Origin: Bosea sp. NBC_00550
GTDB taxonomy: Bacteria; Pseudomonadota; Alphaproteobacteria; Rhizobiales; Beijerinckiaceae
Length of the DNA: 64,000 bases
Assembly (NCBI RefSeq): GCF_026020075.1
Contig: NZ_CP102772.1
Location: 5,109,501 to 5,173,500, forward strand
Direction of reading: 5' to 3'
The notes beneath the pieces were generated by a model. The model saw only the letters and a list, made by a program, of their open reading frames with translations. It was not told where the DNA came from and searched no databases. This document shows, piece after piece, positions 45,324 to 53,080 of the stretch. A program made the position numbers and the translations under genes. Position 1 is the stretch's first letter; the number at the start of each line of letters is the position of its first letter.

Positions 45324-45671
45324 ATGCGACCTGATGTAGGGGCGGCCAGGGCGGCAGGCGCCGGCAGATGCGCGAAGGCTGCCAGCGGCAGGACCAAGGC
45401 AAAGACGGCGGGGTCCGAGCAGGAGGACCTCCTCTGCGGCCTCTTTGTCGATCTCCTGATGGATCGCTCGCAGGACGGGCTCCTGTCGTTCTGCGCCCAT
45501 GCCGGCATCACCCTTCCGAAGGATGGCAATGCCTGGGTGCCGGCCTTCTTGGCTCACTACCAGCGGGGCAAGGACGTCGAGTTCGGCCACGCGCTGAATG
45601 ATTTCACGACCTGGGCGCCCATCGCCGGACGCGTCCGCGAGCTCCAGGCTGAGCAGCGGCGCCATGGGTAG
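45324..45671 (+). CDS. Hypothetical protein, 115 aa
   Basis: Starts MRPDVGAARAAGAGRCAKAA with a basic, low-complexity head, then a helical core (EDLLCGLFVDLLMDRSQDGLLSFCAHAGI...WVPAFLAHY) and a charged end. Its stop lies inside the next gene (8-base overlap), so the two are coupled. No known domain. Confidence 0.55.
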   Translation: MRPDVGAARAAGAGRCAKAASGRTKAKTAGSEQEDLLCGLFVDLLMDRSQDGLLSFCAHAGITLPKDGNAWVPAFLAHYQRGKDVEFGHALNDFTTWAPIAGRVRELQAEQRRHG

Positions 45672-46302
45672 GCCGTGGGGAGGCGGGAAGCCGACGCCCG
45701 CCAGTTTCTTCGAACTCGATATCAGGTGGCTGAAACGGGAGGGCATGCTGCGGCCCGGCAAGCTGTCCTGGGTGCGGGAAATCGTCAACGGCAGCCGGCG
45801 TGGCCTCCTGTCCTTCCTCGCCGGAGAGGGGGAAGGCGTCATCAATATCGCGGGCCATCGGCAGTGGATCGTGATCGAGGAAACGCCCGTTCATCTCGGT
45901 GGCGCCCGTCCATGGTTCCGCTGTCCTCGATGCAGCCGGCTCGCGGCGAAGATCTACGGCTCGCCCCGTGCCGGCGGCCCGGCTTTCACCTGTCGGTCCT
46001 GCAAGCGCATCGCCTATCCATCGCAGAACGAGGACAAGCGCTATCTATCGGTGCGGCGAGCGCAGCGCATACGGGAGCGCCTGGGCGGTTCGCCCAACCT
46101 CACGCTGTCATTCCCGCCCAAGCCGAAGGGGATGCACTGGACGACCTATGACCGCGCCCACGCGACAGCAATGGCGCTCGAGCAGCGCAGCCTGGCCAGC
46201 ATGGCAGCGACAGTGGAGAAGATACGGCGTCGATGCGCGGCACGGGCTGAGCGCCTCATTGTTTCTCCCCAGGAAGGCGCGAAAACCCAGCGACAACGGT
46301 AG
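45664..46302 (+). CDS. Zinc-ribbon hypothetical protein, 212 aa
   Basis: Starts MGRPWGGGKPTPASFFELD. Two Cys pairs, CPRCSRLAAKIYG and CRSCKRIAYPSQ (about residues 82-115), form a probable zinc ribbon of the kind seen in proteins of prophages and integrated elements. The flanks are basic (RRAQRIRERLGG, RRRCAARAERL), so nucleic-acid binding is likely. It overlaps the 115-aa gene. No enzymatic motif. Function unknown. Confidence 0.62.
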   Translation: MGRPWGGGKPTPASFFELDIRWLKREGMLRPGKLSWVREIVNGSRRGLLSFLAGEGEGVINIAGHRQWIVIEETPVHLGGARPWFRCPRCSRLAAKIYGSPRAGGPAFTCRSCKRIAYPSQNEDKRYLSVRRAQRIRERLGGSPNLTLSFPPKPKGMHWTTYDRAHATAMALEQRSLASMAATVEKIRRRCAARAERLIVSPQEGAKTQRQR

Positions 46303-46305
46303 GTG

Positions 46306-46590
46306 ATGGCTGATAGCGCGAGTGCCAGCAGAGACATGGAGAAGTTTTGGTCACAACGCGGCGCGAAATTGCACCCCTGGTCTGTAGGGCTGATGCGGAT
46401 GGCGACCCGCATCCGAGCCTGCGCGGTTCGCCGCGCCGGGGAACTGCTCCAGCAGCTCGATGGGCGCGGTGGTGATCAGAGCAAAACTGCGGGGGACCAT
46501 AGTTTTGCTATTCAGCCCACACAACGCCAAGCGGCAAGCGACGCCGGCATGTCCGAGAGGCAAAGAGGCTTGGCGATGGGCTTAAGATAG
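46306..46590 (+). pseudogene. Truncated phage-type protein (QAASDAGMSE motif)
   Basis: The frame encodes TRIRACAVRRAGELLQQL and, near its end, RQAASDAGMSERQRG, a pattern found in phage proteins where it continues into a longer helix-turn-helix-like segment. Here a stop follows almost at once, so the gene looks cut short. A second fragment with the same motif is at 47301-47335. It begins directly after the stop of the zinc-ribbon gene. Confidence 0.45.
46528..46562 (+). repeat. 35-bp imperfect direct repeat, copy 1
   Basis: This stretch, covering the coding of QAASDAGMSER, recurs at 47301-47335 with about five mismatches. It shows that two copies of the same gene family, both decayed, once lay here. 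Confidence 0.65.
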
Positions 46591-46773
46591 CCGCTTGGCG
46601 ATCATGCTCTGGACGATAGCTGTCCCGAAGAAAGGAAGGACGATGACGAGCACCACCCAGGCCGCCGATAAGCCAGCCGCTGACAGGAGCTTCGCAGTCG
46701 ACACCAAGAACCAGATTGTGCAGCCAATCATGGTCAGTGTGACCAGCCACTGCCAAATCGTTACGTCGCCCAT
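46582..46773 (-). CDS. Small two-helix membrane protein, 63 aa
   Basis: Starts MGDVTIWQW with a GGGGAG ribosome site. Two hydrophobic helices (LVTLTMIGCTIWFLVSTA and AAWVVLVIVLPFFGTAIVQ) are separated by a short loop, followed by a basic end. This resembles phospholipase-D-nuclease N-terminal-type (PLDc_N) small membrane proteins, but the match is loose. It is on the opposite strand to its neighbours. Confidence 0.6.
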   Translation of the reverse strand: MGDVTIWQWLVTLTMIGCTIWFLVSTAKLLSAAGLSAAWVVLVIVLPFFGTAIVQSMIAKRLS

Positions 46774-47236
46774 CTCGCTACTCCCCTCTTCTTCCGGAAC
46801 AGTTTGAATCCGCTTACGCTGCACTCGTCCAGTCCGCGCCCTGCGGTGGCCCTTATCATCCCTTATCAGGCGGAACGCTGTGCCTAGGCTAGAGACGCAT
46901 TGCACAACCGTTCCGGTTCATTCAGCGTTCGTTCGCGGTTTGAACAGACGCCGCGCCGGGCCACAGGAGGCCCAGGTTTGGCATTTCGCGATTTTGGCTA
47001 TCCGAAGGGCAAAATTTTTTGCGCCCATCGGCGGCCTTTTAAACGCTTCCACGGGGCTATGCCCCTTGAAGGAACTTTCGGACCACCTACCTGTTGAGGA
47101 CGCGGCGTCGGAGACGATGCCTGCCTGCTCTCCGGTTGGATGCGTTGCCGCCGATGTACCGGCCGCACCGACAGGAGGGCAAAGCCAGTTTCCCGGCGAT
47201 GGCCGGAACCGCCAAGTCCTGACAGAAGTCAGAGGC
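46774..47236. other. Gene-free stretch inside the island
   Basis: Open frames exist on both strands but none has a ribosome site or a recognisable protein pattern. Probably decayed cargo between the older part of the island and the replication core. Confidence 0.45.
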
Positions 47237-47269
47237 CCGTCGCTTCCCAAGCGGCGGGCTTATTATTTC
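47237..47269 (+). terminator. Probable rho-independent terminator
   Basis: CCCGTCGCTT pairs with AAGCGGCGGG (one G-T pair) around a CCC loop and is followed by CTTATTATTT. On the plus strand it would end transcription from the 44-46 kb genes before the minus-strand replication genes. Confidence 0.5.
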
Positions 47270-47300
47270 CTGAGCTGAGGTTCGCGGAGTAATAAGCGCG

Positions 47301-47335
47301 CAAGCGGCTTCCGATGCGGGCATGTCCGAGAGGCA
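47301..47335 (+). repeat. 35-bp imperfect direct repeat, copy 2
   Basis: Second copy of 46528-46562. The frame again reads QAASDAGMSER but is not part of an intact gene. Confidence 0.65.
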
Positions 47336-47350
47336 TCTGCGCCTCGGCCA

Positions 47351-47425
47351 TCATGTGCTCCGGGTAGCCGCGCGGCTCCTGGTGCCGGTCTTGGCCTGCC
47401 CGGCACGGCGATGCTTGCGGTTCAT
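47351..47425 (-). CDS. Possible 24-aa coupled peptide
   Basis: The ATG at 47425 overlaps the stop of the 164-aa gene (ATGA) and encodes MNRKHRRAGQAKTGTR…, very basic, then stops. MNRKHRRA-type starts are common on small phage and island proteins. It may be a real peptide or the stump of a longer one. Confidence 0.25.
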   Translation of the reverse strand: MNRKHRRAGQAKTGTRSRAATRST

Positions 47426-47916
47426 GATTGCGTCCTCCTGTGTATCCCGATGGCTGCGAGGGAGGCTTCGGCCTGCGCGACACGGTCAGCGTGCCAGGCG
47501 GACCAGCAGCCGTCGTGCAGCCAGACCTGATCGGGCGCGATGCCGATGGCGAGCAGGATGTCTCCCGCCCGTTCGGGGCCGCCGCAACTGCCGCAACTGC
47601 CGCACTGCCGCAGGGGGGCGGAGGAAAAACTAACTGGATTGCGGTATTGCCAGTGCATGAGACAGGCGTGGTAGGCGGCGTCCTCGGCCTCGGCCCTGGA
47701 CTTCCCCAACTCGGTCAGCCGAGCCACATCGCGCTCAAACGTCAGGACCACGTCACTGACCGAAACAAGATAGGATTTGGCTTTGGGTGCTGCGGCAGTT
47801 GCGGCGTTCGCGGCACTTCCCCCAGATGGCGGGGTGCGCGTTTCCGGTTTCACACCCTGCGGCAGTGCGGCGTTTGCGGCGTTTGTGTCTGGAAGCTGAA
47901 ACCGCCTGTAGCTCAC
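47422..47916 (-). CDS. Island hypothetical protein with Ala-Asn repeats, 164 aa
   Basis: Starts at a GTG that overlaps the stop of the TOPRIM/DUF3987 gene (GTGA). The N-terminal third is low complexity (NAANAALPQG, AANAATAAAPK), and there is a CGSCGSCGG cluster near residue 113. The conserved-looking end reads ERAGDILLAIGIAPDQVWLHDGCW…AEASLAAIGI, as in several island and phage proteins. The repeated GCGGCAGTTGCGGC-type DNA could vary by slippage. It is coupled to the replication protein and may assist it. Confidence 0.6.
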   Translation of the reverse strand: MSYRRFQLPDTNAANAALPQGVKPETRTPPSGGSAANAATAAAPKAKSYLVSVSDVVLTFERDVARLTELGKSRAEAEDAAYHACLMHWQYRNPVSFSSAPLRQCGSCGSCGGPERAGDILLAIGIAPDQVWLHDGCWSAWHADRVAQAEASLAAIGIHRRTQS

Positions 47917-50336
47917 GCGCTGGCCTCCTGGACCAGCCGCACGCGGCGAGGACGGGCCGACACCTCCTCGATCCAGCCATGCGAGGCGAGGATGGCGAGG
48001 GCTTCGTCTGCCGCGGCCTTGATGCGGAAGGCTGGCGGGGCGAGCTTGCCAATGTCGCGGACGCTGAACTCTTCCTCGCCGCGCTCGCGCATCCAGTCCA
48101 GAAGCTGCTGGGCGCGGATAAGGCGCCGATCGGTGCGAGCGGCCCGCTGAAGGCGTAGGGCCTCGTACACATACCAGTCGGCCAGCTTCAGGGCTGCGCA
48201 CATGGCGTCGGAGCCAATCTCGGTCGCCCGGACGTGGTCCACGATCGTAAGCACGCCTGCGATGCGCGCCGCATGCTCGGCGATCTTGGCCGCAAAGTCC
48301 TCCACAGGATGAAGCTCGCCGCCAGCCCCGCACTGCCCTTCGATGTGATTATAGAAGGCCTTCCACGCTATAGTGGCGGCCTCGGTGATGGTGAGCACAC
48401 GCGGCTCGAGCTCGTTTCTGCTGCCTTCGGCCAGCGGCCACGGCGCTTCGAGGATCGAGAGGATGCGCGCGCCGTAGGAGTGGATCGCGTCGTTATCCTC
48501 GGGCTCCACATCGCGATAGAAACGAGTGCCGGCGATGCTCTCGGGCGCGGCCACCAGCACGCGCGACAAGAGGCCCTGATCGCGCAAGAGCGGATCGGCG
48601 AGGAATTGCGCCGCTGCGTCAGGCTGCACCATCAGGTGCATGGAAAGCCGGCGGCCGTGGAGGATCGTGACGCCGTCGAGCGCGCGAATGCGCTTGATTG
48701 GCTGCCCGTCCCACATTTCCGAATAGCCGGCAGCGGTTCTTAGCCGGTTGTCCGGCGACATGCCGTGCCCGCCGATGAACATGCCACCCTCGGCGGTAAA
48801 GATGCCAAGCGCCGCCGGTGCATTGACCCACGCCTTCACCAGCCCCTCGATCGTCGGTTCGGGTACGGTCAGGAACGGGGAGAGCGGGCGCTCCGGCTCG
48901 GGACCGAGCGCGACCAAAGCCCTCCGCCTCTCGTCGTGTTGCAGTTTCCGGTTGCCCTCGATCTTCTTCTTCTCCGCACTCCAGGCGGCAAAGTCGATCG
49001 ACCACAGGCGATGCTCGTGCTCCTGCACTTCCTTCAGCGCCTTTTCACGCTTGCGGACTGGCCCGAGGGCTTCGCTATCGGCCGATGTCTTCCTGCCTCC
49101 GGATGGCGCTATCGTCACGACGTCGAGCGACAAGGGCCGTGTCTGGCCGTAGGGCATCATCACATCGGCATGCGCCTGCGATACGAGCGCGGCGACGGCG
49201 AGCACGGATTGCGCGGCGATCGCCTCGGGCACCTGGACCTTGCTCGCGATGGCAGCGGCAGCGCTAGACAGGACCGGTCCCAGCGACTCGATCGGAAAGC
49301 GCTCGGCTTCGGGCAAGGGCGGGAAGAGCGGAATCGGGCCGTCGGCGCTGGCCGGCTCTGCGTCGGGGGCGTCCGGCTCCGGTGTCGGATGGAACACTCC
49401 AAGCTTGACCGCCGCATCGCTGCCATTGGCCTGCAACGCGTCGTTGATGTCCTTGCCGGCCGTGGGAAGGAACACATGAACTTCGCGGCCAGCCGCATGC
49501 CACCGGTCGCCGACGGCCTGCGTCGCCCTTTGACTGGCGCCGCTCTCATCCATCTCTCCCAGAACACCGATGGCCTCGATGTCCGGCATGACGGGGAAGT
49601 CCTTGATCGCGTCGGCCGATCCCGTCGCCCAGACCGGCGAGATCCCGGCCGCGCGCGCTGACAGGCACGTCTCGATGCCTTCCCCGATCACGATCGTCCT
49701 GCTGGAGCCTTCGATGCTTTCAAGCTTGATCGCAGCGCTGCCGACGGGGCCCATCATCTTCCGATCGATCTTGGAGCCGTCAGCTGTCAGCGCGGTGCGA
49801 TGGATGGCAACGAGCTCGCCGGTATCGATGCTATGGAATGCCACGACCATGCAGGGGTGGCGGGTGTTCTTGCCGAACGGGCAGGACGGATGAAACCGGA
49901 TCACGGCCATCGCCATCTCGTCAGCCAGTTCGAGGCCGCGCGACCGGAGGTAGACCTCGGCGAGCGTGCCGCGCGGATCGACCGATTCATTCCAGATCGC
50001 GATGGCGCGCTGCTTGTTCTGCTCGGCGTAATCCCGAACGGGGGCGGCTTGGCGTACGCGCGGGTTGCTCATGATGCGAGGCATCGACCTGTCGTCGATG
50101 CCAGCGCGAGTCTTCACATAGTCCCGGCAGGCCATCGGATCGTCGCCGGCGTGGCTGTGCACCACGAAGCCGCCAGGATGGTCCGGCGCGATCTTGACCG
50201 CCATCGACCTGTCTGCAGGACTATGGCCCGGCCCCGGCGCGACAAGCTGGCCGCCGGTTATCTCGCCGCCGAGGGCGCGCTGAAGGTGGGGGAGTGTCAG
50301 CATGACACCTCCGACGAATAGGCCGGGCGTGACCAT
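47913..50336 (-). CDS. TOPRIM primase/DUF3987 replication protein
   Basis: An 807-aa protein that is the likely replication initiator of the island. The N-terminal region (about 1-190) carries a DUF7146-like primase-associated part, then a TOPRIM domain (VIGEGIETCLSARAAGI near residue 212, and DESGASQRATQ). The second half (about 345-720) is the DUF3987 ATPase/helicase-like domain with a P-loop-like APSGGRKTSADS near 409. It starts within the stop of the 66-aa gene (TGATG). Such proteins sit next to AlpA-type regulators in satellite phages, plasmids and integrative elements. Confidence 0.85.
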   Translation of the reverse strand: MVTPGLFVGGVMLTLPHLQRALGGEITGGQLVAPGPGHSPADRSMAVKIAPDHPGGFVVHSHAGDDPMACRDYVKTRAGIDDRSMPRIMSNPRVRQAAPVRDYAEQNKQRAIAIWNESVDPRGTLAEVYLRSRGLELADEMAMAVIRFHPSCPFGKNTRHPCMVVAFHSIDTGELVAIHRTALTADGSKIDRKMMGPVGSAAIKLESIEGSSRTIVIGEGIETCLSARAAGISPVWATGSADAIKDFPVMPDIEAIGVLGEMDESGASQRATQAVGDRWHAAGREVHVFLPTAGKDINDALQANGSDAAVKLGVFHPTPEPDAPDAEPASADGPIPLFPPLPEAERFPIESLGPVLSSAAAAIASKVQVPEAIAAQSVLAVAALVSQAHADVMMPYGQTRPLSLDVVTIAPSGGRKTSADSEALGPVRKREKALKEVQEHEHRLWSIDFAAWSAEKKKIEGNRKLQHDERRRALVALGPEPERPLSPFLTVPEPTIEGLVKAWVNAPAALGIFTAEGGMFIGGHGMSPDNRLRTAAGYSEMWDGQPIKRIRALDGVTILHGRRLSMHLMVQPDAAAQFLADPLLRDQGLLSRVLVAAPESIAGTRFYRDVEPEDNDAIHSYGARILSILEAPWPLAEGSRNELEPRVLTITEAATIAWKAFYNHIEGQCGAGGELHPVEDFAAKIAEHAARIAGVLTIVDHVRATEIGSDAMCAALKLADWYVYEALRLQRAARTDRRLIRAQQLLDWMRERGEEEFSVRDIGKLAPPAFRIKAAADEALAILASHGWIEEVSARPRRVRLVQEASA

Positions 50337-50536
50337 CAGCGGCTCTCCCGAATGAGGCCGGCATGGGCGCCGATTGCGAGCGCAAGAGGCTCGGAGACAG
50401 CGACGCGACGCAGAATGGCGTTGAGAGCAAGTCGCTGTGCGTTAAGGTCCGAATTGCTAGCTCCCCAGCCAAGCACTACTTCGGATCCCGTGAGCGCCCC
50501 GCCAGGCGCTCCGGGGTTTCTGATTTCAGCCTGCAT
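50336..50536 (-). CDS. Small hypothetical protein, 66 aa
   Basis: Starts MQAEIRNPGAPGGALTGSEVVLGWGASNSDLNAQRLALNAI. Helical C-terminal half. It overlaps both neighbours (11 bases with the AlpA-like gene, one base with the replication gene), which supports expression in one operon. No known domain; could be a regulator or loader for the replication protein. Confidence 0.6.
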   Translation of the reverse strand: MQAEIRNPGAPGGALTGSEVVLGWGASNSDLNAQRLALNAILRRVAVSEPLALAIGAHAGLIRESR

Positions 50537-50750
50537 CGTTGACGGCCTCCTTCTCGGAGACGCCTTCGAGCGAGCGGATATAGCGCTCGATCTCAGATGC
50601 CCGGATGAAGGTCCGGCGGCCGTTGCGAACCGCCTTGAGACGGCCGGCGGCGAGTTCGGCGTAGCCTTTGGTAGGTTTTAGCCCCGCCAGCGCGATGCCC
50701 TTGAGAAAGGGGATCAGCGGATCGACGGGTGGGATGAATGCAGTGTCCAT
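50526..50750 (-). CDS. AlpA/excisionase-like DNA-binding protein
   Basis: A 74-aa protein. The segment GLKPTKGYAELAAGRLKAVRNGRRTFIRASEIERYIRSL (about residues 23-62) has the MerR/excisionase-type helix-turn-helix pattern with a basic wing RNGRRTF. In related elements such proteins control integrase direction or early genes. It heads the minus-strand operon 50750 to 47351, and a 9-bp inverted repeat and a 13-bp inverted repeat lie just upstream. Confidence 0.78.
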   Translation of the reverse strand: MDTAFIPPVDPLIPFLKGIALAGLKPTKGYAELAAGRLKAVRNGRRTFIRASEIERYIRSLEGVSEKEAVNDAG

Positions 50751-50760
50751 CGTTCGTCCT

Positions 50761-50804
50761 CAATCGCCCGCATTCTGGGGAACACAAACGGGCAAGGGCG
50801 ATTG
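50761..50804. repeat. 9-bp inverted repeat upstream of AlpA-like gene
   Basis: CAATCGCCC at 50761-50769 and GGGCGATTG at 50796-50804 are exact complements, 26 bases apart. They sit 10-55 bases upstream of the AlpA-like start, a likely operator or origin position. Confidence 0.45.
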
Positions 50805-50849
50805 AAAGCCGAGTTCTTCGGCCATAAAAACTGGGGCTTAAAAGATATT

Positions 50850-50881
50850 TTTCACCTTTAATTGGGCCATTAAAGGTGAAA
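50850..50881. repeat. 13-bp perfect inverted repeat
   Basis: TTTCACCTTTAAT at 50850-50862 pairs with ATTAAAGGTGAAA at 50869-50881 around a TGGGCC loop. It is AT-rich in a GC-rich setting and ends 11 bases before the stop of the 259-aa gene. It could be a terminator, an operator, or part of an origin. Confidence 0.6.
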
Positions 50882-50892
50882 GGGCTACGCGC

Positions 50893-51672
50893 TTACCGGT
50901 CTCCGGATTCTTCATAGCCCGTTGGATAAGCGGACCCCCCCGCAAGATCAGATGCCAACTTCAAAATCCGATCTGCAACCTCTATCTCATTCGAGTCTGG
51001 TCTTTCGGATCTGAAACGGGCAATGAGATTTTGACCGGTTTGGAAACAAACTTGAGCCGGCTCGTTCGGGCATCGACCCTCCGCAAAGACAGCCACCCAA
51101 CGTTCGATAACGCGCGGAATATTGGTTCCGTCTGTGAGGTGATGAGCAACGCTTGAGATTTGTTTGGCGATCCGTTTGTAAGTGGTTCCTTTGCCGAACC
51201 CCGCCGCAATCAAGGCACCCGCTGCGACGGCGATATATGCCCGCGCTCGCCAGATTTCACCAACGTCCGTCTTATTCCCCCCGGTCTCGCGCACTGTTGC
51301 TTCCTTCAGAAGCGGGGGCGTGAGGCCGTTGTCGAGGTCATCAAGAGCATAGGCCAATTCTGCTATTTCGCGGCAGAGCCGCGCCGGGAGATTTTCACCC
51401 TGTAGATAATTCGCGATTGCCATTTGAGCTATGATGAAGCGGCTCCGATCACGCGGAGCTATTTCTCCAACCTGCGCGTCAAATGCAGCCTGTAACTCAC
51501 CTTGGAGCTTACCGAGGTTCGCGAGCATGCGGTTGGCGCGCGCCTTCCCTGCCACGGCCGTGACGCCAGGCTGTTCGATCCTTTCCGGCGGATTAGCAAT
51601 CTGCTGCCATGCCACAGCGGTACCTTCGCTTGGGAGGCTCTTGAATGTCGCTCTGAGGTTAGGAATCTTCAC
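50893..51672 (-). CDS. Unknown helical protein, 259 aa, between integrase and AlpA-like gene
   Basis: Starts MKIPNLRATFKSLPSEGTAVAW. It appears almost wholly helical (LANLGKLQGELQAAF, FIIAQMAIANYLQGE, LCREIAELAYALDDL, AYIAVAAGALIAAGFGKGTTYKRIAKQI). No signal peptide, no catalytic motif and no family that I recognise. Codon use is clearly less GC-rich than in the flanking genes. It occupies the slot next to the integrase where satellites and integrative elements often carry a defence or accessory gene. Function unknown. Confidence 0.65.
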   Translation of the reverse strand: MKIPNLRATFKSLPSEGTAVAWQQIANPPERIEQPGVTAVAGKARANRMLANLGKLQGELQAAFDAQVGEIAPRDRSRFIIAQMAIANYLQGENLPARLCREIAELAYALDDLDNGLTPPLLKEATVRETGGNKTDVGEIWRARAYIAVAAGALIAAGFGKGTTYKRIAKQISSVAHHLTDGTNIPRVIERWVAVFAEGRCPNEPAQVCFQTGQNLIARFRSERPDSNEIEVADRILKLASDLAGGSAYPTGYEESGDR

Positions 51673-51693
51673 GTCGGCCCTCTACTCGGTCGA

Positions 51694-52917
51694 TTAGCCG
51701 GCGCTCGCTGGCTTCATCGGAATGACCTTGGCGCCGGAGCGCAGGCGATCGAGATAGTTCGCCCACCACGCCGCCATCTCCACGCGCTCTTTCCAATGAG
51801 CGCCGCGGGCATAGGCGCGACGGACGGCATCGACCTCCTGATGGGCCAGCGCCCGCTCGATAGCATCGGGCGACCACTTGCCGGATTCGTTCAGGAGCGT
51901 TGAGGCACTAGCGCGAAAGCCGTGCGAGGTTGCGTCAGAGCTGGTGTAGCCGAGACGGCGTAGTGCCGCGTTCAACGTGTTCTCGGACATTGCCCGCTTG
52001 ACCGATCGAACGGAGGGGAAAACCAACTCTCCGTCGCCGGATATCAATCGCAGCTCCTCCAAGATGGACAGGGCTTGCTTGGGCAGGGGCACAGCATGCG
52101 GCTTGCGCATCTTCATCCGTCCGGCCGGGATGGTCCAAACGGCTTCCTCGGTATCGAACTCTCGCCATTCTGCTAGGCGCAGTTCGCCGGGCCTCGGGAA
52201 GAGGAGGGCCATCAGGCAGAGCGCGTGCCGAGTGAGCGGTGTACCATCGTATTCGTCGATTGCCCGAAGCAAGGCGCCGAAAGCCTTCGCCTCAGTGACG
52301 GCCGCATGGCTTTTCACAACAGGCGCCATCAGGGCGCCGCGGAGCGCCAAGGTCGGATCATCCTTCGCGCGCTGGGTAGCAATCGCGAAGCGGAACACCT
52401 GCCCAATGATAGATCGCATGCGCCGCGCAGTCTCGAGATGCCCGCGTGCTTCGATCTTGCGGAGCACCACGAGGATTTCGGCGGCGCTGATTTCGGTTAT
52501 CGGCCGCCTGCCCAGGACGGGCTTTGCCAAGTCGAGGAACCAGTGGAATTTATCGAGCGTGGCCTGGGCCTTGCCGGCCAGCTTCTTCCTGGCGGCCACT
52601 TCGGCGGCGATGGCCTCAAAAGTGTTGTCCCTATTGGCCTTGCCGGTCAGCTTCTCCAGCCTCTTCTCTGCGCCGGGGTCTTTGCCATCGCGGAGCAGCT
52701 TCTTAGCCTCTTCGCGTCTGGCGCGGGCTGCACGAAGATCGATCGCAGGGTAGGGGCCGATGGAAAGTTTCTTCTGCTTGCCGCCGAATCGGTACGCTAG
52801 CCGCCAGAGCTTCCCGCCTTTTGGCTCAATCCAGAGCTGAAGGCCGCCTCCATCGGAGAGCTTTACGGTGCGATCGCCGGGCTTGGCATTCCTTATCGTA
52901 ATGTCGGTCAGGGGCAT
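51694..52917 (-). CDS. Tyrosine-type site-specific integrase (P4-like)
   Basis: A 407-aa integrase. The N-terminal arm-binding domain (TIRNAKPGDRTVKLSDGGGLQLWI... and LSIGPYPAIDL) is of the DUF4102/P4 type. The catalytic residues are Arg in LLFPRPGELRL (about 242), HxxR in SHGFRASA (about 331) and Tyr in RRAYARG (about 370). It sits 164 bases from the 3' end of tRNA-Leu, in the expected place. The ATG at 52917 was chosen; the longer frame to 52986 crosses the repeated motifs. It should catalyse insertion and, with the AlpA-like protein, excision. Confidence 0.92.
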   Translation of the reverse strand: MPLTDITIRNAKPGDRTVKLSDGGGLQLWIEPKGGKLWRLAYRFGGKQKKLSIGPYPAIDLRAARARREEAKKLLRDGKDPGAEKRLEKLTGKANRDNTFEAIAAEVAARKKLAGKAQATLDKFHWFLDLAKPVLGRRPITEISAAEILVVLRKIEARGHLETARRMRSIIGQVFRFAIATQRAKDDPTLALRGALMAPVVKSHAAVTEAKAFGALLRAIDEYDGTPLTRHALCLMALLFPRPGELRLAEWREFDTEEAVWTIPAGRMKMRKPHAVPLPKQALSILEELRLISGDGELVFPSVRSVKRAMSENTLNAALRRLGYTSSDATSHGFRASASTLLNESGKWSPDAIERALAHQEVDAVRRAYARGAHWKERVEMAAWWANYLDRLRSGAKVIPMKPASAG

Positions 52918-52920
52918 GGT

Positions 52921-52968
52921 GTTGGCCTGAATTTGGGCCTGTTGGCCTATGCGGGCGAACAGGCCAAC
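52921..52968. promoter_or_regulatory. Candidate integrase arm sites, right end
   Basis: GTTGGCCT at 52921-52928 and 52941-52948 and its complement AGGCCAAC at 52961-52968 lie directly upstream of the integrase start, with 20-base periodicity. The same octamer is repeated at the left island end. They may be integrase arm sites and also repress the integrase gene. Confidence 0.55.
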
Positions 52969-53080
52969 AAATTCGGCGGCTGTCAACGAAGGCAGGCGAT
53001 GGCAGGCAACGAGAAAGGCCCCCGAAACGCTAGGTCTCGGAGGCCTTTTCTGTCATCGGCGAATGCCGACGAAGGTAAAT

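Noticed and set aside
47913..48172. Possible CRISPR-like or tandem repeat in the GCGGCAGTTGCGGC area
   Set aside because: The units are short, in frame and irregular; there are no spacers of constant length and no cas genes in the window.
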